Positions 36,109 to 44,437 of a DNA stretch of 64,000 nucleotides are shown one piece after another; position 1 is the first letter of the stretch; each line of letters starts with the position of its first letter. The notes beneath the pieces are model-generated. The model made no database searches. It was not told the DNA's origin and saw only the letters and a program-made list of their open reading frames with translations. The stretch is from Hyphomonadaceae bacterium ML37 (GTDB lineage Bacteria > Pseudomonadota > Alphaproteobacteria > Caulobacterales > Maricaulaceae): assembly GCA_027627685.1 (NCBI GenBank), contig CP091241.1:372001-436000 (forward strand), written 5' to 3'. A program made the position numbers and the translations under genes.

Positions 36109-36175
36109 CGTCGGCATGAAGTGATCGGGTATGGAGGAGGGTGGGTGGTCCATCTACCCGCCGGCTGTGTCGGTG
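36109..36175 (-). repeat. Decayed duplicate of the 3' end of the mannose/AGE gene
   Basis: On the minus strand these bases read MDHPPSSIPDHFMPTA, matching MDYLPASMPYHFMTAL, the last codons of the AGE gene that overlap FkbM copy 1 (30943-30990). No matching gene body continues upstream. This is a footprint left when an FkbM-containing segment was copied with part of its neighbour. No expected function. Confidence 0.7.
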
Positions 36176-36254
36176 CGAGTTCAAAATATTGCATTCTCCC
36201 GACCGCCAGCTTTTCGGATAAGTGTTGATCAGATATCGCTAAAGGTAACCAGTC

Positions 36255-36992
36255 ATGAACAATCGAGTTTCAAGCCTTGTTGTGCTTGGATTTCCCAAGT
36301 CCGGTACGTCCGCGCTGATGCGCGAGCTGGACGGGCGCGAAGGCGTCAAGGTTCTGACCGCACCGAACGGTTCACTGGAGCTTGCTTGGCCAGCGATCAT
36401 GGAGCTTGAGACTGAAGCTTCGCTCCGCGAGATCGCTGACAGTGGCGCCCGCCTCGTTTGTCATAAATTTGCAGCCTATATTTACAATCCAAAAGCCATT
36501 CAATATTTGTCAGAAAATAAAGAGCGAAAATTTGTTGTTTGTATAAGAGATCCATCCAAATCACTTGTTTCCTGGTGGAATATGCATAGAACTATCGCAA
36601 AGACTGGACGAAATAAAAATCACATTGCCTATAAAGAGCGTGACTTTTATGCGAACTGCAATGTTGAAGAATATTATGATCGATATGCAAAAGATAGATT
36701 GAGATACGATCTATACATAAATGAACTGTTGAGCGCTGTCGGAATTGATAGAGTGTTCGTTGTTTCCCAGGAGCGCATGGCCAGCAACACCGCCTTCGCC
36801 GCAGACCGAATTCTTGAGTTCTCGTCCTCGCAGCCATCCGATGCAGTAGAACGGATATCAGACGCTGAGCATCAGTCTTATGCTGAAAGAGCCAAAATTG
36901 TGCTACCAGACACCATTCAAAAGGAGCTTGATCAAGTATACGGGGCTACACTGGTCACATTGTTGAAAAATGGTGTCCGGCGGCTGATCTAG
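36255..36992 (+). CDS. Sulfotransferase family protein
   Basis: 245 residues. The 5'-phosphosulfate-binding loop is at the N-terminus, VVLGFPKSGTSALM, and the 3'-phosphate motif VCIRDPSKSLVSWW (Arg, then Ser seven residues on) follows at about residue 97. This is the PAPS-binding pattern of sulfotransferases. The middle part is AT-rich and uses Asn, Lys and Tyr codons rare in neighbours (KNHIAYKERDFYANCNVEEYYDRYAKDRLRYDLYINELL), which suggests recent transfer. The acceptor is probably a carbohydrate, as methyltransferases and nucleotide-sugar genes surround it, but this is inference. A GC hairpin follows. Confidence 0.82.
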   Translation: MNNRVSSLVVLGFPKSGTSALMRELDGREGVKVLTAPNGSLELAWPAIMELETEASLREIADSGARLVCHKFAAYIYNPKAIQYLSENKERKFVVCIRDPSKSLVSWWNMHRTIAKTGRNKNHIAYKERDFYANCNVEEYYDRYAKDRLRYDLYINELLSAVGIDRVFVVSQERMASNTAFAADRILEFSSSQPSDAVERISDAEHQSYAERAKIVLPDTIQKELDQVYGATLVTLLKNGVRRLI

Positions 36993-36996
36993 TCCC

Positions 36997-37011
36997 CCGG
37001 CGGCGCCGGGC
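36997..37011. terminator. Short hairpin between convergent sulfotransferase and FkbM genes
   Basis: Six-bp stem CCCGGC/GCCGGG with a three-base loop, five bases after the sulfotransferase stop. No T-run, so weak support. Confidence 0.3.
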
Positions 37012-37052
37012 TCTGGGCGGCAAGCTGGAGCAGCAGGAATTGGCGAGGCTGT

Positions 37053-37841
37053 TTACTTAAACCCTCGCCGCGCCAGTGCATCATTGATCATCGCGGACAC
37101 ATCCGTGACCCGCTCGCGTGGGACGGCCCAGGCCTCGAAAAACCCGAACCAGGTGTCGACACCGATCACGTCGCCGACCACGTTCATCGCCACATAGCCC
37201 AGCCCGTGAAAATAGCCCGCCACTTCGGGAAGAGTAAAGCCGTGGACCTCGGGGGCATGGACCGAGTTTTCAAAAGCGACGACGGGCCGGTGGCGCGCCA
37301 GAGTATCGCGCGCGCCGAACAGGGCATGCAGGTCGGCGCCTTCCAGGTCGAGCTTGATGAAACCGAGCGGCAGGGAGTTGCCGCCAACAATATTGTCAAT
37401 CGTGGCGGCGTCCACCTGGGTGACGTCGCGATACTCCATTTCCTGATTGCCGTGCCAGATGGTCGGACGGCCGGAATTCTCAGAGATGATGGACGAGCGG
37501 CCCTGGTGACTGCTCGAGGAGCGCCAGGGAATGGAGCGAATGGAGGGATCGCGCTGCAAAGCTTTCTGCACCAGCGTCACACGCTCATCACCGGGCGCCT
37601 CACGCTCAAGGATTTCTTTCAGGCGCTGGGCCATCACCGGGTCAGCTTCCACTGCAATCACACGCTCGCAGCCCGGCAAGGCCAGCATGCGCAGCGTGTG
37701 GTAACCCTTGTGAGCACCGCCATCAAACATTGCAAAGCCGGAGCGGTCCCGCATCAGTTCGGCATAGACCTCGCTCAGGATGGCCTCGAGCTCCATCTTG
37801 TTGGCGAGCGCATATTCACGAAATTCAGTCAGTCGGGACAT
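37053..37841 (-). CDS. FkbM-family methyltransferase, copy 3 (distant)
   Basis: 262 residues. Motif I is MFDGGAHKGYHTLRML (about residue 38), the post-I acidic residue is in VIAVEADP, and GFIKLDLEGADLHALFGARDTL with VAFENSVH is the FkbM core (IKLDLEGxD). A Gly-rich middle segment (SSSSHQGRSSIISENSGRP) resembles the glycine/serine loop of the family. It is only distantly related to copies 1 and 2 and is in reverse orientation. The normal GC content suggests it is older in this genome than the sulfotransferase beside it. Likely O-methylates a glycan. Confidence 0.87.
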   Translation of the reverse strand: MSRLTEFREYALANKMELEAILSEVYAELMRDRSGFAMFDGGAHKGYHTLRMLALPGCERVIAVEADPVMAQRLKEILEREAPGDERVTLVQKALQRDPSIRSIPWRSSSSHQGRSSIISENSGRPTIWHGNQEMEYRDVTQVDAATIDNIVGGNSLPLGFIKLDLEGADLHALFGARDTLARHRPVVAFENSVHAPEVHGFTLPEVAGYFHGLGYVAMNVVGDVIGVDTWFGFFEAWAVPRERVTDVSAMINDALARRGFK

Positions 37842-37956
37842 TGCCGAGGCCTCATGCGAGCGGGACCGGCTCCATCTGCGGCGCCCGTCAATGGGGTTGT
37901 TCTAGGCTTTGTAGGAGTATGGCGCAACACGCTGAATGGCGGTTGCTCACTGCCCG

Positions 37957-38685
37957 TCAGGCCGCGCCCATCTTGCGCGCATACATGGCCGCATCCGCCT
38001 CGGCCATGGCGGTGTTGACGTCGACGCCGGCTTCCAGCGCCCGCACGCCCCAGGCCGCGCCGACCTGCAGCTGCCGGCCCTCATGGATGATGGGCGTGGC
38101 TTCCAGCGTCTCGACCAGTTCGCGCGCCTTGCGTTCGGCGGCGCTGACGGGGGTGAGGGTGAGGACGATGCCGAACTCGTCACCGCCTAAGCGCCCCACC
38201 GCGTCGGTTTCGCGCACATGGGCCGCGATCAGATCGGCCACCGCGCGCAGGGCCGCATCGCCCGCTGCGTGGCCATGGGCGTCATTGATCGCCTTGAAGC
38301 CGTTCAGGTCGATATAGATCAGCGAGGAGGGCGCGTCGTGGCGCTCGGCCAGGGCCAGCGCCTTGGACACTTCGCGCAGGAAGGCGCGCCGGTTCAGCAC
38401 CGGCAGGAAGACGTCGCGGTCGGCGAGATTTTCCAGATCGCGCACCTTGGCGCGCAAGGCCTCGGTCTCTCGGCGCAGCTGGTCCACCTCGCCCATGAGA
38501 GACAGCAGCGCGCGCTGGACATTGGGAGTGAGCTCCGCTTCGGGCACGCCCATGATGGAGGCGCTGTCGGGCGCACGCAGGCTGCTTGCGCCGGCTGAGG
38601 CGGCGCCGCTGGAACCGCGCGCCGCAGACGACGGCTCGCGCCGTACCGATGATGCGCCGAGCGGGTCTCCAGGACGGATGCGCAT
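37957..38685 (-). CDS. Diguanylate cyclase (GGDEF domain)
   Basis: Makes cyclic di-GMP from two GTP. 242 residues: a Ser/Ala-rich N-terminus, a predicted coiled coil (VDQLRRETEALRAKVRDLENL, about residues 67-90) that could mediate dimer formation, and a GGDEF domain (about 90-235). The catalytic half-site RLGGDEFGI is intact, and five residues before it lies an RETD inhibitory I-site (RxxD). Landmarks DVFLPVLNRRAFLREV and IDLNGFKAINDAHGHAAGDAALRAVA are the substrate-binding part. No sensory domain or membrane segment. Start ATG at 38685 follows a GGGGAAGG site; divergent from the sirtuin gene. Confidence 0.93.
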   Translation of the reverse strand: MRIRPGDPLGASSVRREPSSAARGSSGAASAGASSLRAPDSASIMGVPEAELTPNVQRALLSLMGEVDQLRRETEALRAKVRDLENLADRDVFLPVLNRRAFLREVSKALALAERHDAPSSLIYIDLNGFKAINDAHGHAAGDAALRAVADLIAAHVRETDAVGRLGGDEFGIVLTLTPVSAAERKARELVETLEATPIIHEGRQLQVGAAWGVRALEAGVDVNTAMAEADAAMYARKMGAA

Positions 38686-38826
38686 GAGGCCTTCCCCTGT
38701 ATGTCAGGCGTTTGGCGGCACTGTCGCGCGCGTGCGGTTAAGAAAGCGTTCACCAAAGCCGGTGCGCAAACCCGCCCGTGCAAAAGCGCTGGACAGGGCG
38801 CGCCGGGCGCGGCCACCCTTTGGGCC

Positions 38827-39546
38827 ATGACTGGCCCAGCACGCAATATCGTCATCCTCACCGGCGCCGGGATCAGCGCGGAAAGCGGGCTGGGCACGTT
38901 CCGGGATGCGGGCGGGATCTGGGCGAAATTCGATCCCATGAAGCTCGCCACGCCCGAAGGCTACGCCACCGATCCCGATGCGGTGCTGGACTTCTACTCG
39001 GCCCGGCGGGCGAACCTGCTCGATGCTAAGCCCAACGCCGCCCATCTCGCCCTGGCGCAGCTGGAACAGGCCTGGATGATGGCGGGGCGGGGCGAGTTTC
39101 TGCTGGTCACCCAGAACATTGATGATCTGCACGAGCAGGCGGGGTCGGCGAACCTCCTGCACATGCATGGCGAGCTGTTGAAGACGCGCTGCACGGCGTG
39201 CGGCCATCTCTTCACTGATCGCGAGCCGTTGACGCTGGCCCGCGCCTGCCCGTCCTGCGGCGCAGCCGGAACCTTGCGTCCGCACGTGGTCTGGTTCGGC
39301 GAATTGCCGCTGGACATGGACCGGATCTACACCGCGCTGGAAACCGTGGACCTGTTCGTCGCTGTCGGCACGTCCGGCACGGTCTGGCCCGCCGCCGGCT
39401 TCGTGCAGGAGGCCAAAGCCGCGCGCGCCTGGACGGTGGAGCTGTCCCTGGAGCCAGGCGAGGTCAGCGCGATGTTTGACGAGCGTCACTACGGACCCGC
39501 AACGCAAGTTTTGCCCGCCTGGCTGGGCGGGCTGGAGGCTGTCTGA
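38827..39546 (+). CDS. cobB: NAD-dependent deacylase, sirtuin (CobB type)
   Basis: Removes acyl groups from lysine using NAD. 239 residues. NAD-binding IVILTGAGISAESGLGTFRDAGGIW, VTQNIDDLHEQAG, and the catalytic His in HMHGELL are present, as are four zinc cysteines (CTAC and CPSC) and VVWFGELPLDMD. The Tyr-x-x-Arg pair FYSARR, which in E. coli CobB and SIRT5 binds succinyl-lysine, is present, so desuccinylase activity is plausible. Start ATG at 38827; an earlier frame from 38701 adds no homologous sequence. Its stop overlaps the ATG of the HMG-CoA reductase (TGATG). Confidence 0.94.
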   Translation: MTGPARNIVILTGAGISAESGLGTFRDAGGIWAKFDPMKLATPEGYATDPDAVLDFYSARRANLLDAKPNAAHLALAQLEQAWMMAGRGEFLLVTQNIDDLHEQAGSANLLHMHGELLKTRCTACGHLFTDREPLTLARACPSCGAAGTLRPHVVWFGELPLDMDRIYTALETVDLFVAVGTSGTVWPAAGFVQEAKAARAWTVELSLEPGEVSAMFDERHYGPATQVLPAWLGGLEAV

Positions 39547-40733
39547 TGATCCCCAATGACACGCGCATGCCGGTGCCCCGGCGCAAGGATGATGATCACA
39601 CCCGTGAGGCTGCTGACGAGCGCCGCGCCTTCATCGCGGCGCGCACCGGCGCAGACCTCACCCATGTCGGCGCCTACAGCTTCGATCCGGCGGTGACGCG
39701 CGGCAATATCGAGAACTTCATCGGCGCGGCGCAGGTGCCCATAGGCCTTGCCGGTCCCTTGCGCATCCGCGGCGAACACGTCGCCGATGAACATGTTTAC
39801 GTGCCACTGGCCACGTCCGAGGGGACGCTGGTGGCCAGCTATAACCGGGGCATGCGCATATTGTCGGAAGCGGGCGGGGTGAAGACCACCATCGTGGAGC
39901 GCTATATGCAGCGCGCCCCGGTCTTCCATTTCGACGATGCGCGCGCCGCCCGCGATTTCGCCGCCTGGGTCCAGGCGCATATGGATGACATCCGCGCAGC
40001 CGCCGAGGCGACGAGCTCAGTGGCGAAACTCTCCCATATCGAGCGCTACGCCGTCGGGCCCATGCTGCACCTGCGCTTCAATTTCGAAACGGGTGACGCC
40101 GCCGGTCAGAACATGTCGGGCAAGGCCGCCGACGCCGCCTGCCGCTGGATCGCGGCGCATCATCCCGGCGGCGCGCGCTACACGCTGTCGGGCGCCATGG
40201 ACACCGACAAGAAACACTCCCAGCTCAATGTGTTGCACTCGCGCGGGGCAAGGGTGGTGGCCGAGGCGCGCATCCCCGACGCCCTGTTGCGCCAGCGGGT
40301 GGGGACCGGCGCGGCGGATTTGTTCCGCGCCCGCCTGAACTCCTTCGCCGGGTCCGTGATGGCAGGCTCGGCCAATAACGGCATGCATGCCGCCAATGCC
40401 CTGGCCGCCCTGTTCATCGCTACCGGCCAGGACGCCGCCAACGTGGCCGAAAGCCACGCCGCCATGACCTATGTGCGCCTCGAAGACGACGGCCAGACCT
40501 ACTATTGGTCCATCACCCTGCCCGCCCTGATCGTCGCCACCTTCGGCGGCGGCACGGGTCTGCCCACCCAGGCCGAGTGCCTCGACATTCTCGGTTGCCG
40601 GGGCAAGGGCAAGGTGGGCCGCTTCATCGAAATCTGCGCCGCGACGGTTCTGGCCGGCGAGGTGTCGCTGGCGGGCGCGGTGGTGGCCGGCGACTGGGTG
40701 GAGAGCCACGAAAAGCTAGGACGCAATCGCTAG
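39546..40733 (+). CDS. HMG-CoA reductase, class I-like
   Basis: Reduces hydroxymethylglutaryl-CoA to mevalonate. 395 residues. By eye it matches the class I (eukaryote/archaea-type) enzyme: ENFIGAAQVPIGLAGPL at the start, the catalytic Glu in SEGTLVASYNRGMR, AGQNMSGKA, the catalytic Lys in DTDKKHSQLN, GQDAANVAESHA with the catalytic Asp, ATFGGGTGLPTQAECL, and a C-terminal VESHEKLGRNR, aligning with the SHMxHNR tail that carries the catalytic His. The proof-of-function neighbour genes (mevalonate kinases) are not in the window. It overlaps the sirtuin gene by one base and so is probably co-translated. Confidence 0.85.
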   Translation: MIPNDTRMPVPRRKDDDHTREAADERRAFIAARTGADLTHVGAYSFDPAVTRGNIENFIGAAQVPIGLAGPLRIRGEHVADEHVYVPLATSEGTLVASYNRGMRILSEAGGVKTTIVERYMQRAPVFHFDDARAARDFAAWVQAHMDDIRAAAEATSSVAKLSHIERYAVGPMLHLRFNFETGDAAGQNMSGKAADAACRWIAAHHPGGARYTLSGAMDTDKKHSQLNVLHSRGARVVAEARIPDALLRQRVGTGAADLFRARLNSFAGSVMAGSANNGMHAANALAALFIATGQDAANVAESHAAMTYVRLEDDGQTYYWSITLPALIVATFGGGTGLPTQAECLDILGCRGKGKVGRFIEICAATVLAGEVSLAGAVVAGDWVESHEKLGRNR

Positions 40734-40798
40734 CCGTTTGACACATGGCGGCGCGCCGACGACCTGTAGAGGCCCATCAACGTCACATGAAGGCCGGT

Positions 40799-41416
40799 TT
40801 ACGTCACGTTCAGGGTGACCAGCTTGCATGTGTTGAGGTGGTAGGGCGCGTCCTCTATCCCCGCCAGCCTGGCTGCGCCGTCCGCCTCCAGCCTGGCGAA
40901 ATGGGCTTCATAGCCATCGCCCCACACGTCCTCATGGACCGTCGCCACGATCGGTCCGCCCGGCCGGGTTATCCGCACCAGCTCGTCAAACCCTTTCGGC
41001 CCCACATGGGCGTGGGTGAAAGTGCCCACGCACACCACCGCGTCGTAAGTGTTTGTTTCGTATGAGAGTGGCTGGGTCATGTCTTCGGTCTGAAGCGTGC
41101 GGTAGGCGCCCTTCGCGCGCGCCACTTCCAGCATGTCGGGCGAGATATCCATGCCGTCAATCGTCTTGAAGCCGCGTTCGGACAGCGCCTCGCCGGCGAG
41201 CCCTGTCCCGCAGCCCGCGTCGAGAATCACCGCATCCGGCTTCAACAGGCTGGCGATCTTATCCGCCGTTACTCTCGGCGCCACATAACCCATGCCCTCC
41301 ACTGTGTCTTCATCATAGGACTTCGCCCAGTCCCTATAGGCATCCCGGCATTCTTCCGGACCGCCCTGAAGATTATAAATGCGATTGAGGATGGGATTCT
41401 GGGACGTTGCAGCCAT
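40799..41416 (-). CDS. Class I SAM-dependent methyltransferase
   Basis: 205 residues with a clear Rossmann methyltransferase core: motif I VILDAGCGTGLAGEAL (about residue 62), the acidic post-I loop in IDGMDISPDMLEVAR, and DAVVCVGTFTHAHVGPKGFDELVRITRPGG. N-terminal QNPILNRIYNLQGGPEECRDAYRDWAKSYDED resembles the start of a Williams-Beuren-type (WBSCR27-like) methyltransferase. Substrate unknown. ATG at 41416; a good promoter lies upstream on the minus strand. Next gene in the same direction, the DUF465 protein, starts 444 bases away. Confidence 0.83.
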   Translation of the reverse strand: MAATSQNPILNRIYNLQGGPEECRDAYRDWAKSYDEDTVEGMGYVAPRVTADKIASLLKPDAVILDAGCGTGLAGEALSERGFKTIDGMDISPDMLEVARAKGAYRTLQTEDMTQPLSYETNTYDAVVCVGTFTHAHVGPKGFDELVRITRPGGPIVATVHEDVWGDGYEAHFARLEADGAARLAGIEDAPYHLNTCKLVTLNVT

Positions 41417-41453
41417 CTGGGGCGCTCCATGTTCAGCAGGAATTGGATGGCTG

Positions 41454-41481
41454 CTTATAACGGATTTCTGCTGCAGTGCAA
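41454..41481 (-). promoter_or_regulatory. Candidate sigma-70-type promoter for the methyltransferase
   Basis: On the minus strand TTGCAC (41481-41476) and TATAAG (41459-41454) are separated by 16 bases, with the start codon about 38 bases further on. The surrounding gap is AT-rich against a GC-rich background. Good pattern match, no experimental support. Confidence 0.55.
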
Positions 41482-41650
41482 AATCAGTGCTAGAACTTGA
41501 AACTTACTTGCATCACCAGAATTCTTATATTCTTCCGTTATCTGAACGCTCAATCCGAAAACAGCCATGCGCAAGGCGACCGGCGGCCATCCTCGGACGG
41601 GCCGATGTCGCCTCTGTGCCTCAGGAAAAAGACCGGCGGCGCGTCAGCGC

Positions 41651-41860
41651 TCAGGCGATGATGTCGGGATTGAGGATGTCCTCAAGCCGGAAAATCTCGT
41701 CTTTTAACGAGAGCTTGCGCCGTTTCAGCCGCATGATTTTCAGCTGATCCACCACCCCGCACATGGTCAGGGCGCGCACCTCGTTATCCAGCGCGCGGTG
41801 CTCACTGCGCAGGGCTTCCAGGCGCTGGCTCAGAACCAGCTCGTCAACTTCCCCGTCCAT
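41651..41860 (-). CDS. DUF465/YdcH-family small protein, copy 1
   Basis: 69 residues from ATG 41860 (an in-frame TTG at 41905 would add 15). The pattern LVLSQRLEALRSEHRALDNEVRAL, then DQLKIMRLKRRKLSLKDEIFRLEDIL is the helical hairpin of DUF465: an acidic-basic helix, a short turn and a Lys-rich helix. Members are small soluble proteins of unknown role common in alphaproteobacteria. A second copy lies 1.3 kb on, at 43205, on the other strand. Confidence 0.8.
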   Translation of the reverse strand: MDGEVDELVLSQRLEALRSEHRALDNEVRALTMCGVVDQLKIMRLKRRKLSLKDEIFRLEDILNPDIIA

Positions 41861-42003
41861 GGCGCTGATCGCTGCCTCCAGAATGTTTGCCGTGCGCCGC
41901 GCCAAGGGCTGCAGGCGCGCCAGATCAAGTGGTTACAGATGTTCAGGCCCGGTCTCGCGCCAAGCTCCCACGCGCGGGACCATCCCTTCAAGATGAGGGG
42001 ATA

Positions 42004-42492
42004 TTACACCTTTTCCAGCGCGCCGAAAACGGATTCGACAAACGGCCCATCTGCAGTCTCCACGCCCAGCCGGGCGGCGTACTGCGCAAGTCCCGCCCGA
42101 GTCAGCGCGCGCCCGTCTCCGTCGTCTGCGACTGCCCCGCCGACAGCTTCCAGCGCCAGCTGCTCAAGCCGTTCAGCCTCCAGCTCGGCGCTCAGGATCG
42201 CCTTGCGCAGGGCGCTGGCGGCATCGGCGTTCACATAATCTGGCTGCGATTTCAGTGCATTGCGTGCGGCGCGCAGCGGCTTGACGACGCGCGTGCTCCA
42301 GTCGGCCGAGAGGGCCATAGCGGCGTCCAGCGCCGGGCGTGCATCGCGGCCATGAGCGCTATGCCAGGTGATCCAGAGCGCCAGATTCACGTCCATCCCC
42401 GCATCCTGAAGCGCAAGGCAGGCGGGCTTCACGCCCTTGCTTCCATAAACCGCGAGGGAGAAATCCCAGAACCGTACCGGCGGCGCGCTCAT
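42004..42492 (-). CDS. TIGR02444-family protein
   Basis: 162 residues. The opening FWDFSLAVYGSKGVKPACLALQDAGMDVNLALWITWHSAHG matches the TIGR02444 pattern (FSLxxYxxxGVxxxCLxLQDxxGxDVNLxLW), found in alphaproteobacterial proteins of unknown function. Mostly helical, no signal peptide. It overlaps the upstream ubiX by four bases, so the two are probably made together. The C-terminal half is weakly conserved. Confidence 0.85.
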   Translation of the reverse strand: MSAPPVRFWDFSLAVYGSKGVKPACLALQDAGMDVNLALWITWHSAHGRDARPALDAAMALSADWSTRVVKPLRAARNALKSQPDYVNADAASALRKAILSAELEAERLEQLALEAVGGAVADDGDGRALTRAGLAQYAARLGVETADGPFVESVFGALEKV

Positions 42493-43100
42493 GGCTTGCG
42501 GGTGCGCGCAGCCGGGCGGGCGCCCTCCTTGATGTCCTCGCCCCAGCGCCGGGTTGGCGTCCAGTCCAGCCCGAACAGATCCAGCGCCCGGCCCACCGAC
42601 TGGTCCACCATGTCATCGAGCGTTTCAGGCTTGGCGTAGAAGGCCGGCAGAGGCGGCATGATGATCGCACCCATTTCGGTCAGCTGAACCATGGTGCGCA
42701 GATGGCCCAGATGAAACGGCGTCTCGCGCACCATCAGCACCAGGCGGCGGCGCTCTTTCAGAACGACGTCGGCGGCGCGGGTCAGGAGGCTGGAGGTGAC
42801 GCCGGTGGCGATCTCGCTCATGGTGCGCACCGAGCACGGGGCGATCAGCATGCCCAGCGTGCGGAAGGAGCCCGAGGCAATCGGCGCGCCCACATCGGGC
42901 ATTTTGTAAAGATGATCAGCCCGCTCGCGCAGTACCGACGGCGCCAGCCCGGTCTCATAGGACAGGGTCATTTCAGCGGCCTTGCTGGCCACCACATGGC
43001 TCTCCACGCCCAGCTCGCGCAGCGCTTCCAGCGCCCGCAGCGCGTACACGACGCCCGAGGCGCCCGATATGCCCACCACCAGGCGCGGCTGGTCAGTCAT
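42489..43100 (-). CDS. ubiX: Flavin prenyltransferase UbiX
   Basis: Makes prenylated FMN, cofactor of the UbiD decarboxylase used in ubiquinone synthesis. 203 residues. Signatures: VGISGASGVVYALRALEAL (FMN loop), VASKAAEMTLSYETG, SGSFRTLGMLIAPCSVRTMSEIATGVTSSLLTRAADVVLKERRRLVLMVRETPFHLGHLRTM and PPLPAFYAKP. The Ser/Glu/Arg cluster of the active site lies in SCSV..RTMSEIA and LMVRETP. The last four bases overlap the downstream TIGR02444 gene. Confidence 0.96.
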   Translation of the reverse strand: MTDQPRLVVGISGASGVVYALRALEALRELGVESHVVASKAAEMTLSYETGLAPSVLRERADHLYKMPDVGAPIASGSFRTLGMLIAPCSVRTMSEIATGVTSSLLTRAADVVLKERRRLVLMVRETPFHLGHLRTMVQLTEMGAIIMPPLPAFYAKPETLDDMVDQSVGRALDLFGLDWTPTRRWGEDIKEGARPAARTRKP

Positions 43101-43204
43101 GCTTCACCTTGCGTCAGTTTGTCAGGGATACGGAGCAATTCGTGAATTGCCATCGCCCCCGGTTTGATGGTTCACTCTACTCCCAACCAGCCAAGGAGGC
43201 ACCT

Positions 43205-43375
43205 ATGGCCACTGAAGCGCGTATCAAGGAACTGGATGCTCGTCACACACAACTGGACGCCCGGATCGAGGAAACCCTCAAACATCCTTCCGCCGACACG
43301 CTTCAACTCGCCACCCTCAAGAAACAGAAACTCAAGCTTAAAGAAGAGATAGCGCGACTCCGGCGACGCCAATGA
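43205..43375 (+). CDS. DUF465/YdcH-family small protein, copy 2
   Basis: 56 residues, ATG 43205 with a strong AAGGAGG site (43193-43199). MATEARIKELDARHTQLDARIEETLKHPSADTLQLATLKKQKLKLKEEIARL is the two-helix DUF465 pattern with the Lys-rich second helix. Upstream in-frame start 43109 is rejected because the ribosome-binding site fits only 43205. A terminator follows 45 bases later. Function unknown. Confidence 0.85.
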   Translation: MATEARIKELDARHTQLDARIEETLKHPSADTLQLATLKKQKLKLKEEIARLRRRQ

Positions 43376-43420
43376 GACGGCGCGGGACGTGACGACGCAC
43401 CCGGTTTGAAGCGGGTGATG

Positions 43421-43454
43421 ACGGGGCGGACGCATCAGCGTCCGCCCCGTTTTT
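43421..43454 (+). terminator. Intrinsic terminator of the DUF465 gene
   Basis: Perfect 13-bp stem (43421-43433 with 43438-43450), ATCA loop and a T-run to 43454. Confidence 0.9.
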
Positions 43455-43546
43455 ATTGCAGCCCGCCGCTATCGGCCATTGCCCCGCCCGGGCGCGCGCC
43501 CCATGCTGGACAGCCTTGCGACCGCCCGTTCAGCGCCAGGACCCTG

Positions 43547-44398
43547 ATGCCGCGCCTCAGCCTCCTCCTCCTCAGTCTCTTGTCCGCCCTTGCCGCCTGC
43601 GGTCCCGCCGCCAGCGATGACCCGTGCGGCGATGGCCCGGCTCACCTGGATGGCGCGCGCTATGGCGACGCCGAGCGGGCCTTTGAGGCCTGTCTGGCGG
43701 CGCGTACGCATGAGTGGGAATACGAGGCCGAACTGCGCATGGGCCTGGCCGCCGCGCAGATGGCGCTGGAGCGGCCCGAGGCGGCGCTGGTGACTTACGC
43801 CCAGATTCTGGCGCTGCTGGAGACCCACACCGGCGATTCCAGCCATCCGGTCGTGCGCCGAAACCGGGCGATAGCGTTTTTGCAGGTGGGGCGCGCCGAG
43901 GCGGCGCTGGACGATCTGGAGATCGCCCTGGCGGGCTGGCCGCGCGACCCGCTGATCCGGATGATCGCCGGTTCGGCGCAGCTGGAGACCGGACAGGCCG
44001 AGGCGGCGGCCGCCTCGTTTGATGCTGCGCTCGCGCTGGCGCCGGACGATATCGGCGCGCTGGCGGGTCGTTCGGCGGCGTTCGCCGAGCTTGGCCGCCA
44101 CGATGACGCGCTGGCCGACGCGCTGGACGCCGTCAGCATCGCGCCTGAAGATGCCAGCGCGCTCAACGCCCTGTGCTGGGCGCTGGTCAAGGCCGGGCGC
44201 GCGGGCGACGCGCTGCCCACATGTGACGCGGCGCTGGAGGCGCGCCCCGACAGCGGCGCCATCACCCATTCGCGCGCCGCGGCGCTGGAGCAGCTGGGCC
44301 GCCTGGACGAGGCGCGCGATCTTTATGCCCGCGCCCATGAGCTGGACCCGGTGAGCCGCGAGATCACCGCCGACTATGAGCGCACCGGCGAACCCTGA
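43547..44398 (+). CDS. Tetratricopeptide-repeat lipoprotein
   Basis: 283 residues. Lipoprotein signal MPRLSLLLLSLLSALAAC places the lipidated Cys at residue 18. The rest is helical hairpins of TPR type: ERAFEACLAARTHEWEYEAELRMGLAAAQMALERPEAALVTYAQ, EAALDDLEIALAGWPRDPLI, EAAAASFDAALALAPDDIGALAGRSAAFAELGRHDDALADALDAVSIAPEDASALNAL, ending with RLDEARDLYARAHELDP. About six repeats; the pattern of Ala, Gly and Leu at helix contact positions is clear. A scaffold in the envelope is likely; partner unknown. AGGA precedes the ATG; the frame extends upstream to 43406. Confidence 0.82.
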   Translation: MPRLSLLLLSLLSALAACGPAASDDPCGDGPAHLDGARYGDAERAFEACLAARTHEWEYEAELRMGLAAAQMALERPEAALVTYAQILALLETHTGDSSHPVVRRNRAIAFLQVGRAEAALDDLEIALAGWPRDPLIRMIAGSAQLETGQAEAAAASFDAALALAPDDIGALAGRSAAFAELGRHDDALADALDAVSIAPEDASALNALCWALVKAGRAGDALPTCDAALEARPDSGAITHSRAAALEQLGRLDEARDLYARAHELDPVSREITADYERTGEP

Positions 44399-44437
44399 GC
44401 GCCGCCCGTCCCCCATAGACCACAATGAGGTATCGCC

